Positions 8,653 through 17,201 of a DNA stretch of 64,000 nucleotides are shown here, piece by piece. The translations under genes were made by a program, and so were the position numbers. The stretch comes from Saccharomonospora marina XMU15 (GTDB lineage Bacteria > Actinomycetota > Actinomycetes > Mycobacteriales > Pseudonocardiaceae), in the NCBI RefSeq assembly GCF_000244955.1, contig NZ_CM001439.1:1206628-1270627 (forward strand). Reading direction: 5' to 3'. Every line of letters starts with the position of its first letter. The first letter of the stretch is position 1. A model generated the notes under the pieces. That model was given only the letters and a program-made list of their open reading frames with translations, ran no database searches and was not told the DNA's origin.

Positions 8653-9222
8653 TCACCAAGCGGCTCGCAGGCCCCGCAACAGCGCGTGTACGGCGGGTGC
8701 GGGGTGGAAGGCGGCACCCGGGTTGGTGCACTCGTGCAGCAGTAGCCCGTCCACCAGCGCCATCAGGCTCCAGAAGTCGGCATGCGGCTTCGGTGAACCC
8801 AGCCGGGCCAGCCACAGGGCGCCTTGTTCGCCGATCTCGCGGCGAAGCACGCCGATCTGTCGGCTCAGCTCCTCGTGGAAGGCGGCCTCCGCGAAGATCG
8901 CCTGCCTTGCCATGGTCACCACCCGAGCGGAGCGCGCGAGCTCGACCGTGAACCCGGCGACCGCCTCGGCGAAGACGTCGGGGTCGATGTCGCCCGTGTC
9001 GCCGAGCCGGGCGGCGAACTGTCCCCATGCCGCGACGTCCAGCTCGCTCAGCCTGCGCAGCACTCCCGACAGCAGCGCCTGCCTGGTGCGGAAGTAGTTC
9101 GAGGTGGACCCGGCGGCCAGGCCCGCCTCGGCGTCGACCGCACGATGGGTCAGCTGCCGCGTCCCCCGTGTACCGAGCACCTGGATGGCGGCGTCGAGCA
9201 CCTGCTGCCTCCGCGCTGTCAT
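8653..9222 (-). CDS. TetR-family regulator
   Basis: A 189-residue protein with an N-terminal TetR helix-turn-helix (RRQQVLDAAIQVLGTRGTRQ, HRAVDAEAGLAAGSTSNYF) and an all-helical ligand domain ending in a tryptophan. It is transcribed divergently from an FAD monooxygenase across a 54-bp gap that holds two identical-class 14-bp dyads. This is the standard layout for autoregulation plus control of the oxygenase. The ligand is unknown but is likely an aromatic or antibiotic-like substrate of the oxygenase (inference). Confidence 0.85.
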   Translation of the reverse strand: MTARRQQVLDAAIQVLGTRGTRQLTHRAVDAEAGLAAGSTSNYFRTRQALLSGVLRRLSELDVAAWGQFAARLGDTGDIDPDVFAEAVAGFTVELARSARVVTMARQAIFAEAAFHEELSRQIGVLRREIGEQGALWLARLGSPKPHADFWSLMALVDGLLLHECTNPGAAFHPAPAVHALLRGLRAAW

Positions 9223-9230
9223 GCCGTTAC

Positions 9231-9264
9231 ACTACATCAGTAGTAATATCACTACATTCGTAGT
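9231..9264. promoter_or_regulatory. Twin operator between tetR and the monooxygenase gene
   Basis: Two inverted repeats, ACTACATCAGTAGT (9231-9244) and ACTACATTCGTAGT (9251-9264), share ACTAC/GTAGT arms and have centres 20 bp apart, about two helical turns. They fill the divergent intergenic region, so a bound TetR pair would cover both promoters. This is seen directly in the sequence; the assignment to the adjacent TetR is inferred. Confidence 0.75.
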
Positions 9265-9276
9265 AGAGTGGTTCGC

Positions 9277-10350
9277 ATGCGAGCACTCATCGTTGGCGGG
9301 GGAATCGGCGGACTTGCCGCCGCGATCGGCCTGACCCGGGCCGGATGGCAGGTCACGGTGCACGAGCGCGGTACCGACCTCGCACGCTCCGGCACCGGTC
9401 TCGGCATCTGGCCGGAGGCCGTGGCCGCGCTCGACCGGCTCGGCATCGGCGACGAACTGCGAAAGCGGGCACAGCGGCAGCCGCCCGGGTCGCTTCGCAG
9501 GCCGGACGGCCGCGTGATCGCCACAGTCGACACCAAGCGGCTGGAACGCCGTGCGGGTGAACCCCCGTACGTCATAGCCCGCGCCGCGTTGCTCGACCTG
9601 CTGTACGGGGCGCTCGCCGACGGCACCGTGCGGTTCGGCACCGAGGTCACCGAGGTCACTGCGGGCTCGTGGCAAGGCTTCGACCTCGTCGTCGGCGCCG
9701 ACGGAGCGGGTAGCCGCGTCCGGGAGTCGCTGTTCGGAGCCGAGCACCGGCTGCGCGACACCGGATTCACCGCCTGGCGGGGAGTGGTGACGCTCGACGT
9801 CGATCGCGGTGCGGAGACCTGGGGCATCGGCGAGAAGTTCGGCTACCTCCCGCTGGGCGACGGGCGCACCAACTTCTACGCCGTGCTGCCCACCCCGGCG
9901 CGCCCGCGCCCGATGGAGGAGGAACTCGCCACCCTGCGAAGCCGGTTCGGCCACTGGCACAACCCGATTCCGCGCGTACTGGACCGGATCGAGCCGGACA
10001 CACTGCTGCGGCACGGCCTGCACTACCTCCACCCGCCGCTGCCCAGCTACGTGTCGGGCAACGTCGTCCTGCTCGGCGACGCGGCACACGCGATGACACC
10101 TGATCTGGGGCAGGGCGCCTGCCAGTCGCTCATCGACGGGCTGGTCCTCGGCGAGTCCCTCGCAGCGACAACGGATGTACACAGTGGACTGCGTGGCTAC
10201 GACCGTGCCAGGCGCCGCCCGAGTCAGCGCATCGCGGCCGCCGCACGGCAGTTGGGCAGGGTCAGCGTGGCCTCACGAGCACTCGTCTTGCGGGATGCCG
10301 CCGTGCGGGCCGCCGTTGCCTTCGATTCGGTGCGATCGCGCGGAACTTGA
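9277..10350 (+). CDS. FAD-dependent aromatic monooxygenase (PHBH fold)
   Basis: A 357-residue class A flavin monooxygenase. The Rossmann motif GGGIGGLAAA is at the N-terminus, DLVVGADGAGSRVR is the central DG motif, and GNVVLLGDAAHAMTPDLGQG is the FAD-ribityl motif. Such enzymes use NAD(P)H and oxygen to hydroxylate an aromatic or ketone substrate. ATG 9277 is preferred over GTG 9268. The gene is divergent from and probably repressed by the neighbouring TetR protein. The substrate cannot be read from the sequence. Confidence 0.85.
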   Translation: MRALIVGGGIGGLAAAIGLTRAGWQVTVHERGTDLARSGTGLGIWPEAVAALDRLGIGDELRKRAQRQPPGSLRRPDGRVIATVDTKRLERRAGEPPYVIARAALLDLLYGALADGTVRFGTEVTEVTAGSWQGFDLVVGADGAGSRVRESLFGAEHRLRDTGFTAWRGVVTLDVDRGAETWGIGEKFGYLPLGDGRTNFYAVLPTPARPRPMEEELATLRSRFGHWHNPIPRVLDRIEPDTLLRHGLHYLHPPLPSYVSGNVVLLGDAAHAMTPDLGQGACQSLIDGLVLGESLAATTDVHSGLRGYDRARRRPSQRIAAAARQLGRVSVASRALVLRDAAVRAAVAFDSVRSRGT

Positions 10351-10456
10351 CCGATCGCTTGACCGATTTTCAGCCGTTCAGGGTGGTCCGCGACTGTGTT
10401 TCTCGTCTCTACTGTGGGGGTATATCAAGATCATCCAGCGTGGAGAGGAGCCAGCG

Positions 10457-10618
10457 ATGTTGGACACCGAGACCGAGCCGGTGCAGTCGTCGGCGAGACA
10501 ACTGATGCATGCGCGGACCCACGCGGCGGCGGGCGAGTCGAGGACCCCCGCGCGCTTTCCGGCGCCGATCGACGACGACGACGAGTTGGAGCCGACGATC
10601 GTGCGGGGACGCGAGTGA
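10457..10618 (+). CDS. Small acidic hypothetical protein
   Basis: A 53-residue open frame with an excellent AGAGGAG ribosome-binding site six bases before ATG 10457. The C-terminal half contains a run of four aspartates followed by ELEPTIVRGRE. There is no transmembrane segment or signal. I do not recognise it. It stands alone, 106 bases after the monooxygenase and 88 bases before the dehydrogenase gene. Confidence 0.55.
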   Translation: MLDTETEPVQSSARQLMHARTHAAAGESRTPARFPAPIDDDDELEPTIVRGRE

Positions 10619-10705
10619 CCTCACGCCGCCGCCATCGCCGCTAGTCGACGTCGGGACGCTCCCGGTACCGTGCCGGTGACCGTGCCACCTGATCCAGGAG
10701 CGTCC

Positions 10706-11956
10706 ATGAACGCCGACCCAGCGGCCGCGCGCCGCCATCTTCAGCAGGCCGAGCTGGAGGCGGGGCAGGTCCCGGACGTCGCGCCCCGTCCCGTCGAGCG
10801 GATCGGCGTGGTGGGCGCGGGCACGATGGGCGCGGGCATCACCGCGGTGTTCCTGGCGGCCGGGTTCGATGTGACGCTCGTCGAGCGGTCGCAGGAGGCA
10901 CTGGAACGCGGGCTGGCCAAGATCAGCGACATCCAGGACAGAGCCGTCGGCAAGGGCAGGATCGATCGCGCCGAGGCCGACCGCAGGCTCGCGGCGCTCA
11001 CCTCCGCCACCGAGCAGTCGGTGCTGCGGGATCGCGATCTCGTGCTCGAGGCCGTGTTCGAGGACATGGCCGTCAAGCAGGAACTCCTCGCGCGGCTGGG
11101 GGAACTCGTCAAGCCGGGCGCCGTACTGGCGTCCAACACCTCCTACCTGAACCTCGACGAGCTGGCACGGGCCAGTGGGCGAGCAGCTGACGTGGTCGGC
11201 CTGCACTTCTTCAGCCCGGCGCACGTCATGCGACTGCTCGAGGTGGTGCGTGGGCAGGCCACAGCTGCCGACACTCTCGCCACCGCGGTCGCGCTGGCGC
11301 GCAGGTGTGGGAAGTTGCCGGTGATCGCGCGCGTCTGCGACGGGTTCATCGGCAACCGCATCTACAACGCCTACCGCACGCAGTGCGAGTTCATGATCGA
11401 GGAAGGCGCGCTACCGGAGCAGGTCGACGCCGCGCTTCAGGGGTTCGGCTTCGCTATGGGTCCCTTCGCGGTGTGGGACATGTCCGGTCTGGACATCGCG
11501 CTGGCCAACCGCGAGCGCCTGGCGCCGACGCGAGACCCCAGGGAGCGGGTGCCCGAGGTACTGCAGCGGTTGTGCGCCGCGGGGCGGCTCGGCCGCAAGA
11601 CCGGCGCGGGTTGGTACCGCTACCCCGAAGGGCAGCGCCACGGCGAAGTCGACCCCGGGGTACACGAGACCATCAGGCAGGTGTCCCGAGAACTCGGCCT
11701 GACCAGGCGCCCGTTCACCGACGACGAGATCGTCCGGCGTGCGCTCGGCACGATCGTCAACGAGGCGGAGTTGATCCTTGCCGAAGGCATCGCCGAGCGG
11801 GCCTCGGACATCGATCTCGTGCTCGTCAACGGTTACGGCTTTCCCGCCGACCTCGGTGGGCCGCTGTACAGGGCACGCGACCACGAGGCCGAGGTGAAGG
11901 CCGGTATCGCGGAAGCCGAGCGCGCCACCGGATTCGGGTTTCGCCGGGCTGGCTGA
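10706..11956 (+). CDS. 3-Hydroxyacyl-CoA dehydrogenase
   Basis: A 416-residue NAD-dependent dehydrogenase. The dinucleotide motif GAGTMG is at 37-42, the catalytic histidine block GLHFFSPAHVM is in the middle, and two C-terminal 3HCDH helical domains follow (DGFIGNRIYNAY and the part around IVNEAELILAEG). It lacks an enoyl-CoA hydratase domain, so it is a monofunctional beta-oxidation enzyme. CAGGAG precedes ATG 10706 by five bases. It lies about 2 kb upstream of the box operon, whose product needs beta-oxidation, so a role in that route is possible but unproven. Confidence 0.85.
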   Translation: MNADPAAARRHLQQAELEAGQVPDVAPRPVERIGVVGAGTMGAGITAVFLAAGFDVTLVERSQEALERGLAKISDIQDRAVGKGRIDRAEADRRLAALTSATEQSVLRDRDLVLEAVFEDMAVKQELLARLGELVKPGAVLASNTSYLNLDELARASGRAADVVGLHFFSPAHVMRLLEVVRGQATAADTLATAVALARRCGKLPVIARVCDGFIGNRIYNAYRTQCEFMIEEGALPEQVDAALQGFGFAMGPFAVWDMSGLDIALANRERLAPTRDPRERVPEVLQRLCAAGRLGRKTGAGWYRYPEGQRHGEVDPGVHETIRQVSRELGLTRRPFTDDEIVRRALGTIVNEAELILAEGIAERASDIDLVLVNGYGFPADLGGPLYRARDHEAEVKAGIAEAERATGFGFRRAG

Positions 11957-11986
11957 CCTGTCAACGCAACACTCACCGGCTGCAAC

Positions 11987-12112
11987 GCAGGACTCGCGGG
12001 CCGGAAAGCGCAACTCGCGGGCCGGAGTGCAGGATTCGCGGGCCGGAGTGCAGAACTCGCCGGCCGCAACGCAGGACTCGCGGGCGAGAGCGGGGGACTC
12101 GCGAGTCAGCGC
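11987..12112. repeat. 21-bp tandem repeat array A (single arm, six units)
   Basis: Six units of exactly 21 bp with consensus GCAGgACTCGCGGGCcGg plus three variable bases. All lie in the orientation that trails the minus-strand gene ending at 12106; the final unit is the GGGGGACTCGCG variant and overlaps that gene's stop codon. It fills the gap between convergent genes. The plus-strand side (11957-11986) shows only a degenerate trace, so this array has one arm. It is not CRISPR: units abut without unique spacers. Confidence 0.85.
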
Positions 12113-12282
12113 TGCTCGCGTTCGTCGATCGGCGGCACGGCAGGATCGTCGTCGGCCGGTGGCTCCGGGTCGCGCCACTCCTCTGCCCGGCTCGGGCGGT
12201 TGCCCTTCAGCATGCCCTGAAGCTCCGACTTGAGCTGGTCGTCCTCGCGGGGCCCGTGCCGGTCGCTTTCGCGCTGCTGCAT
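12106..12282 (-). CDS. Small conserved-type acidic protein
   Basis: A 58-residue protein with a strong AAAGGAGG ribosome-binding site before ATG 12282. It is hydrophilic and begins QQRESDRHGPREDDQLK, with a later RAEEWRDPEPPADDDP tail. I recall similar short RHGPREDD... proteins in actinomycetes with no known function; that recollection is not a search. Its stop overlaps the last 21-bp unit of array A. Confidence 0.6.
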   Translation of the reverse strand: MQQRESDRHGPREDDQLKSELQGMLKGNRPSRAEEWRDPEPPADDDPAVPPIDEREQR

Positions 12283-12406
12283 GACAGCCTCCTTTCGGGT
12301 GGCTTCGGGTGACCTACCCCGGCGTTATGGCCGCGAAACGCGGGTTTGCCATCGCGCGGTTGGGTACCCGACGGGTGATCCGATCCCAATCGGCACGGGA
12401 GAGCGC

Positions 12407-12571
12407 ATGACCGCGCAGCCACCGGAGCGCGAACCAGCGAACAGTTCAGCAGCGCGATCGCGCGGCTCCAGGGAGTTGCCGGTGGCCTGGCCGTTGACGA
12501 TCGGAGTGGCCATCGTGCTGGTCGCCGGTTTCCTCATGGCCTACGCGGTGATCTATCTCAGCGGCGGGTAG
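12407..12571 (+). CDS. Small single-pass membrane protein
   Basis: A 54-residue protein: a polar N-terminal half followed by one hydrophobic helix (LTIGVAIVLVAGFLMAYAVI) and a short tail. GGGAGAG lies just before ATG 12407. It sits 32 bp upstream of the type II NADH dehydrogenase gene on the same strand, so it could be co-transcribed with it. No function is recognised. Confidence 0.6.
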   Translation: MTAQPPEREPANSSAARSRGSRELPVAWPLTIGVAIVLVAGFLMAYAVIYLSGG

Positions 12572-12603
12572 CCGAGGCAACGCAGGAGTCTCAGGAGCAT
12601 TTT

Positions 12604-13911
12604 GTGGCAACACGGATACTGATCGCGGGCGGCGGCTACGTCGGCCTGTACACAGCGCTGCGGTTGCAGCGGCGGCTGCGGCGAGGCGAGGCCGAGGTCA
12701 CGGTCGTCAACCCGGAGAACTACATGGTGTACCGGCCGCTGTTGCCGGAGGTGGCGTCCGGGACGCTCGAACCCCGCCACGCCGTCGTGCCGTTGCGGGC
12801 CGTGCTGCGCGGCAGCCGGTTCATCGCGGGCAGGCTCACCGGCATCGACGCCGAACGCAAGGTCGCCTCCGTGGCACCGACGGCGGGCCCGTGGCTGGAC
12901 CTGGACTACGACGAACTCGTGATCGGGCTCGGGGCCACCTCCAAGCTGGTGCCGGTGCCCGGGCTCGCGGAGGCGGGAATCGGGTTCAACTCCCTGGCCG
13001 AGGCGGCCCACCTGCGCGACCACGTGCTGCGGCAACTGGAAATCGCCTCGGCGACCACCGACACCGAACTGCGCAAGCGGGCGCTGACCTTCGTGTTCGT
13101 CGGCGGTGGCTACACCGGTGTCGAGGCGATCGCGGAGTTGCAGGACATGGCCATCGATGTGCTCGAGGGCTACCCCGAACTGGACGCCAGTGAGATGCGC
13201 TGGGTGCTGGTCGAGGCGATGGATCGCATCCTCACGACGGTGAGCCGCGAACTCGCCGATCGTGCGATGACCGAGCTGACCGGGCGCGGCATCGACATCA
13301 GGCTCGGCACCCAGCTCGAGTCGGTCGAGGAAGGCGAGCTGAGGCTTTCCGACGGCTCGAAGTTCTTCTCCGACACGCTGGTGTGGGTCGCGGGCACCCG
13401 CCCGCAGTCCATCGTCGGCGAACTGGGCCTGCCGGTGGACGGCAGGGGCAGGCTCGTGGTCGATCAGGCCATGCGGGTGGAGGGGCATCCCGGTATCTGG
13501 GCCGCTGGCGACTGCGCGGCCGTGCCGGATCGCGAGGCAGGCGGGGTTTCGCCGCCGACCGCGCAACACGCGGTGCGCCAGGCGGAGCAGCTGGGCGACA
13601 ACCTGGTCGCCACCATGCGAGGCGAGTGGCCACGGCCGTTCAAATACCGCAGCCGGGGCGAGTTCGTCACCCTCGGCAAGAACAAGGCCGTGGGGGAGGC
13701 GTTCGGCCGGGAGTTCGACGGCGCGCTCGCCTGGACGTTGCGGCGCGCCTACTACGCGACCCAGATCCCGACCTGGAACCGGACCATCCGGGTGCTCGGC
13801 GACTGGCTGGTCGGGATGCCCTTCGGCCACGACGTCGTGGACTTCGGTTCACGCGAGGAGCCGCGCGGGGCTTTCGAGGAGGCCGCGGGCAGGTCCGCAG
13901 TGGGCGGCTGA
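12604..13911 (+). CDS. ndh: Type II NADH dehydrogenase (non-proton-pumping)
   Basis: A 435-residue flavoprotein with two Rossmann motifs, GGGYVG at 9-14 (FAD) and GGGYTG at 167-172 (NADH), and the FAD-closing block GIWAAGDCAAVPD near 298. It oxidises NADH and passes electrons to menaquinone at the inner face of the membrane. An amphipathic C-terminal region (LGDWLVGMPFGHD) probably anchors it. GTG 12604 has AGGAG seven bases upstream. It lies ahead of the box operon but is separated by a new promoter. Confidence 0.85.
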   Translation: MATRILIAGGGYVGLYTALRLQRRLRRGEAEVTVVNPENYMVYRPLLPEVASGTLEPRHAVVPLRAVLRGSRFIAGRLTGIDAERKVASVAPTAGPWLDLDYDELVIGLGATSKLVPVPGLAEAGIGFNSLAEAAHLRDHVLRQLEIASATTDTELRKRALTFVFVGGGYTGVEAIAELQDMAIDVLEGYPELDASEMRWVLVEAMDRILTTVSRELADRAMTELTGRGIDIRLGTQLESVEEGELRLSDGSKFFSDTLVWVAGTRPQSIVGELGLPVDGRGRLVVDQAMRVEGHPGIWAAGDCAAVPDREAGGVSPPTAQHAVRQAEQLGDNLVATMRGEWPRPFKYRSRGEFVTLGKNKAVGEAFGREFDGALAWTLRRAYYATQIPTWNRTIRVLGDWLVGMPFGHDVVDFGSREEPRGAFEEAAGRSAVGG

Positions 13912-13986
13912 TCGGCGGCCGCTCGCCGACGGCGCGGGTACTCTCGGCACCGACTGTGCGAGGGTCGGCGGGCACCGCGCTGCGCT

Positions 13987-14000
13987 GGTTCTACAGAACC
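13987..14000. promoter_or_regulatory. Inverted repeat abutting the boxC -35 element
   Basis: GGTTCT-AC-AGAACC is a perfect six-base dyad whose last base touches the TTGACG -35 box at 14001. A dyad in this position usually marks the site of a repressor or activator of the downstream operon. The candidate regulator in the window is the PaaX-type protein at 20005-20871, but the pairing is inference. Confidence 0.55.
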
Positions 14001-14028
14001 TTGACGTTTGTTGGGTCGTGCGTAGAAA
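14001..14028 (+). promoter_or_regulatory. Promoter of the box operon, apparently leaderless
   Basis: TTGACG (14001-14006) and TAGAAA (14023-14028) are 16 bases apart. The -10 ends eight bases before the GTG of boxC, so the transcript would begin at or within two bases of the start codon. No Shine-Dalgarno sequence is present, consistent with leaderless translation. Confidence 0.6.
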
Positions 14029-14036
14029 ATCAACGG

Positions 14037-15728
14037 GTGACCGCCATCGACGTCGACACCGACCGGCCCGCCGTCTCGTTCGACAGGCACCCTGATTCCT
14101 ACCGCCACTGGCGGCTGCGGGTCGAGCAGCCGGTGGCGTGGCTGGAACTGGACGTGGACCCCGAGGGCGGGCTGGTACCCGGGTACGAGCTGAAGCTCAA
14201 CTCATACGACCTCGGCGTGGACATCGAACTGTACGACGCCACGCAACGGCTTCGGTTCGAGCACCCTGAGGTGCGCACGGTCGTGATCACCAGCGGCAAG
14301 GACGGCGTCTTCTGCGCGGGAGCGAACATCCGCATGCTCGCGGCGTCCTCCCACGAGTGGAAGGTGAACTTCTGCAAGTTCACCAACGAAACCCGTAACG
14401 CGATGGAAGACGCTTCTCGCCACTGCGGGCAGACCTACCTGGCGGCGGTGAACGGGTCCTGCGCGGGCGGCGGCTACGAACTCGCGCTCGCCTGCGAGCA
14501 CATCGTGCTGGTCGACGACAACTCCTCGACCGTGGCGCTACCGGAGGTGCCGCTGCTGGGGGTGCTGCCCGGCACCGGCGGGTTGACCAGGGTGGTCGAC
14601 AAGCGCGGGGTGCGCAAGGACCGCGCCGACGTGTTCGCCACCCGCAGCGACGGGCTCAAAGGTGCCGTGGCCGCAAGCTGGGGATTGGTGGACGAACTGG
14701 CCTCCCGCCGTGACTTCGCCGAAACGGTGCGCAGGCGTGCGCTGCTGCTCGCCGAGCGCGGCGACCGGCCGGGTGAGCCAAGCGGGATCGAGTTGACCCC
14801 GCTGGAAAGGGTCGAAACCGCAGCCGGCCTGGAGTACCGGAATCTCGGTGTGCGCTACGACCGCGCCGCGGGCACCGTCGAGATCACCGTGCGCGGCCCG
14901 CGGGACGACGCTCCTGCGGGCACCGAGGAAGTGCATCGGCGGGGAGCCGCATTCTGGCCGCTGGCGGTGGCCCGCGAACTGGACGACGCCATTCTGCGAC
15001 TGCGCACCAACGAACCCGAACTGGGCACCTGGGTGCTGCGCACGGAGGGCGACCTCGACCGCGTCGTCGCGCACGAGTCGGTACTGCTGGAGCACGCGGA
15101 AACCGACTGGCTTTGCCGCGAGATCGTCCACTACTACAAGCGGGTACTGAAGCGGCTCGACGTGACCAGCCGCAGCCTCTTCGCACTGATCGAGCCGGGC
15201 AGTTGCTTCGCCGGGATGCTGCTGGAACTGGCGCTCGCCTGCGACCGGCAGTACATGTTGGACGGTCCACCCATCGAGGACGAGGACAGTGACGAGCGCG
15301 CCACGATCCGGTTGACCGAAGCCAACTTCGGAACCTTCCCGATGGGCAACGAGTTGTCGCGGCTGCGGTCCCGGTTCTACGGCGAGGCCGACCACCTCGA
15401 CCGGTTGCTTCCCGAGTCCGGCCGGGACCTCTCACCGGCAGCGGCCGTTGAGTTGGGGCTGGTCACCGACGCCCCCGACGACATCGACTGGGAGGACGAG
15501 ATCCGTCTGGTGATCGAGGGCAGGCGCTCGCTCTCGCCGGACGCGCTGACGGGGATGGAGGCCAACCACCGCTTCGTCGGTCCGGAGACCATCGAGACGA
15601 AGATCTTCGGTCGACTCTCGGCATGGCAGAACTGGATCTTCAACCGCCCCAACGCGTCCGGGCCCGACGGCGCGCTGCGCCGCTACGGCACGGGGCGGCA
15701 AGCGGTCTTCGACAGGAAGCGAGTGTAG
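14037..15728 (+). CDS. boxC: Benzoyl-CoA-dihydrodiol lyase BoxC
   Basis: A 563-residue enzyme of the crotonase superfamily with two crotonase-like halves: GVFCAGANIRMLA and NGSCAGGGYELALACEH in the first, and EPGSCFAGMLLELALACDR in the second. Length matches BoxC (about 550 residues). BoxC hydrolytically cleaves the 2,3-epoxide/dihydrodiol of benzoyl-CoA to 3,4-dehydroadipyl-CoA semialdehyde and formate. The GTG start at 14037 has no ribosome-binding site and lies eight bases after a -10 box. boxB begins five bases after its stop, confirming the pathway. Confidence 0.9.
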   Translation: MTAIDVDTDRPAVSFDRHPDSYRHWRLRVEQPVAWLELDVDPEGGLVPGYELKLNSYDLGVDIELYDATQRLRFEHPEVRTVVITSGKDGVFCAGANIRMLAASSHEWKVNFCKFTNETRNAMEDASRHCGQTYLAAVNGSCAGGGYELALACEHIVLVDDNSSTVALPEVPLLGVLPGTGGLTRVVDKRGVRKDRADVFATRSDGLKGAVAASWGLVDELASRRDFAETVRRRALLLAERGDRPGEPSGIELTPLERVETAAGLEYRNLGVRYDRAAGTVEITVRGPRDDAPAGTEEVHRRGAAFWPLAVARELDDAILRLRTNEPELGTWVLRTEGDLDRVVAHESVLLEHAETDWLCREIVHYYKRVLKRLDVTSRSLFALIEPGSCFAGMLLELALACDRQYMLDGPPIEDEDSDERATIRLTEANFGTFPMGNELSRLRSRFYGEADHLDRLLPESGRDLSPAAAVELGLVTDAPDDIDWEDEIRLVIEGRRSLSPDALTGMEANHRFVGPETIETKIFGRLSAWQNWIFNRPNASGPDGALRRYGTGRQAVFDRKRV

Positions 15729-15733
15729 GGACG

Positions 15734-17155
15734 ATGCCGACCAGGATCGACTACGACGCCAAGATCCCCAACAACGTGGACCTGTCGTCCAACCGGCGGC
15801 TGCAACGGGCGCTGGAAGGCTGGCAGCCCAAGTTCATGAACTGGTGGGCCGAGATGGGGCCCACGCTGGAAACCCACGGTGTGTACCTGCGCACGGCGGT
15901 GAGCGTCGGCCGCGAGGGTTGGGCGCACTTCGACCACGTGGTGCCGCAGGACTACCGTTGGGGCATCTTCCTCGCCGAACGCGAACCCGATCGGCGCATC
16001 GCGTTCGGTCAGCACAAGGGCGAACCCGTGTGGCAGCAGGTACCCGGTGAGTACCGCGCCGACCTGCAGCGACTCATCGTCATCCAGGGCGACACCGAGC
16101 CCGCTTCGGTTGAGCAGCAGCGGCTGCTCGGGCTCACCGCGCCCAGCCTGTACGACCTGCGCAACCTGTTCCAGGTCAACGTCGAGGAAGGCAGGCACCT
16201 GTGGGCGATGGTGTACCTGCTGCACGCCTACTTCGGCAAGGAGGGCAGGGAGGAAGCGGAAGCGTTGCTGTACCGCAACTCCGGCAGCCCGGACAGTCCC
16301 CGCATCCTCGGCGCGTTCAACGAGGAGACGGCCGACTGGCTGGCCTTCTACATGTTCACCTACTTCACCGACCGCGACGGCAAGTACCAACTCGGCACGC
16401 TCAAGGAGTCGGCCTTCGACCCGCTTTCGCGGACCTGCGAGTTCATGCTGAAGGAAGAGGCCCACCACATGTTCGTGGGCACGACCGGGGTCGATCGTGT
16501 CGTGAAGCGGTCGGCGGAACTGATCCGCGAGCACGACACCCTTGACATCGCCGCACACGGCGGCATCCCGCTCGACATCATCCAGCGCTACATCAACTTC
16601 CACTACAGCGTTTCGCTGGACCTCTTCGGCAGTGAGACCTCGACCAACGCGGCGAACTACTACACGTCCGGTCTCAAGGGACGCTGGCAGGAGACCCGCC
16701 GCAAGGACGACCACCAGCTCACCGACGACAGCATCACGCTGGAAAAGCCGCGTGAGGACGGCACCTGGGAGACCGAGGAGATCCAGGCGATACTCGCCCT
16801 GAACCTCGATCTGCGCGGCGAGTACATCGCCGACTGCCACACCGGCATCAAACGCTGGAACAAGATCCTCGCCGACAACGGTATCGACTACACCTTCCGG
16901 CTGCCCCATCCCGGATTCAACCGCGCCGTCGGCACCAATTCCGGCTACCACATCACGCCCGACGGCACTATTGTCGACGAGCAGACCTGGCAGCACGGCA
17001 AGAAGAACTGGCTACCCACCAGCGAGGACCTGACCTTCGTGCGCTCGTTGATGAAACCCGTGTACGAACGCGGCAAGATCGCGAGCTGGGTCGCGCCTCC
17101 CAGCAACGGCATCAACGGCAAACCGTTCGACTACACCTACGTCTACCTGACCTGA
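15734..17155 (+). CDS. boxB: Benzoyl-CoA 2,3-epoxidase subunit BoxB
   Basis: A 473-residue diiron monooxygenase. The iron-ligand helices are visible as EEGRH (151-155) and EEAHH (241-245), the ExxH motifs of ferritin-like class I diiron enzymes. BoxB inserts one oxygen into benzoyl-CoA to give the 2,3-epoxide and needs electrons from the iron-sulfur flavoprotein BoxA, which is not found in this window. ATG 15734 is preceded by AGGG and lies five bases after the boxC stop. Confidence 0.92.
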   Translation: MPTRIDYDAKIPNNVDLSSNRRLQRALEGWQPKFMNWWAEMGPTLETHGVYLRTAVSVGREGWAHFDHVVPQDYRWGIFLAEREPDRRIAFGQHKGEPVWQQVPGEYRADLQRLIVIQGDTEPASVEQQRLLGLTAPSLYDLRNLFQVNVEEGRHLWAMVYLLHAYFGKEGREEAEALLYRNSGSPDSPRILGAFNEETADWLAFYMFTYFTDRDGKYQLGTLKESAFDPLSRTCEFMLKEEAHHMFVGTTGVDRVVKRSAELIREHDTLDIAAHGGIPLDIIQRYINFHYSVSLDLFGSETSTNAANYYTSGLKGRWQETRRKDDHQLTDDSITLEKPREDGTWETEEIQAILALNLDLRGEYIADCHTGIKRWNKILADNGIDYTFRLPHPGFNRAVGTNSGYHITPDGTIVDEQTWQHGKKNWLPTSEDLTFVRSLMKPVYERGKIASWVAPPSNGINGKPFDYTYVYLT

Positions 17156-17201
17156 CCGACGCCCAGGTCGGCCAGGACGCGGAGCAGCGGGAGATGAGCA
17201 C

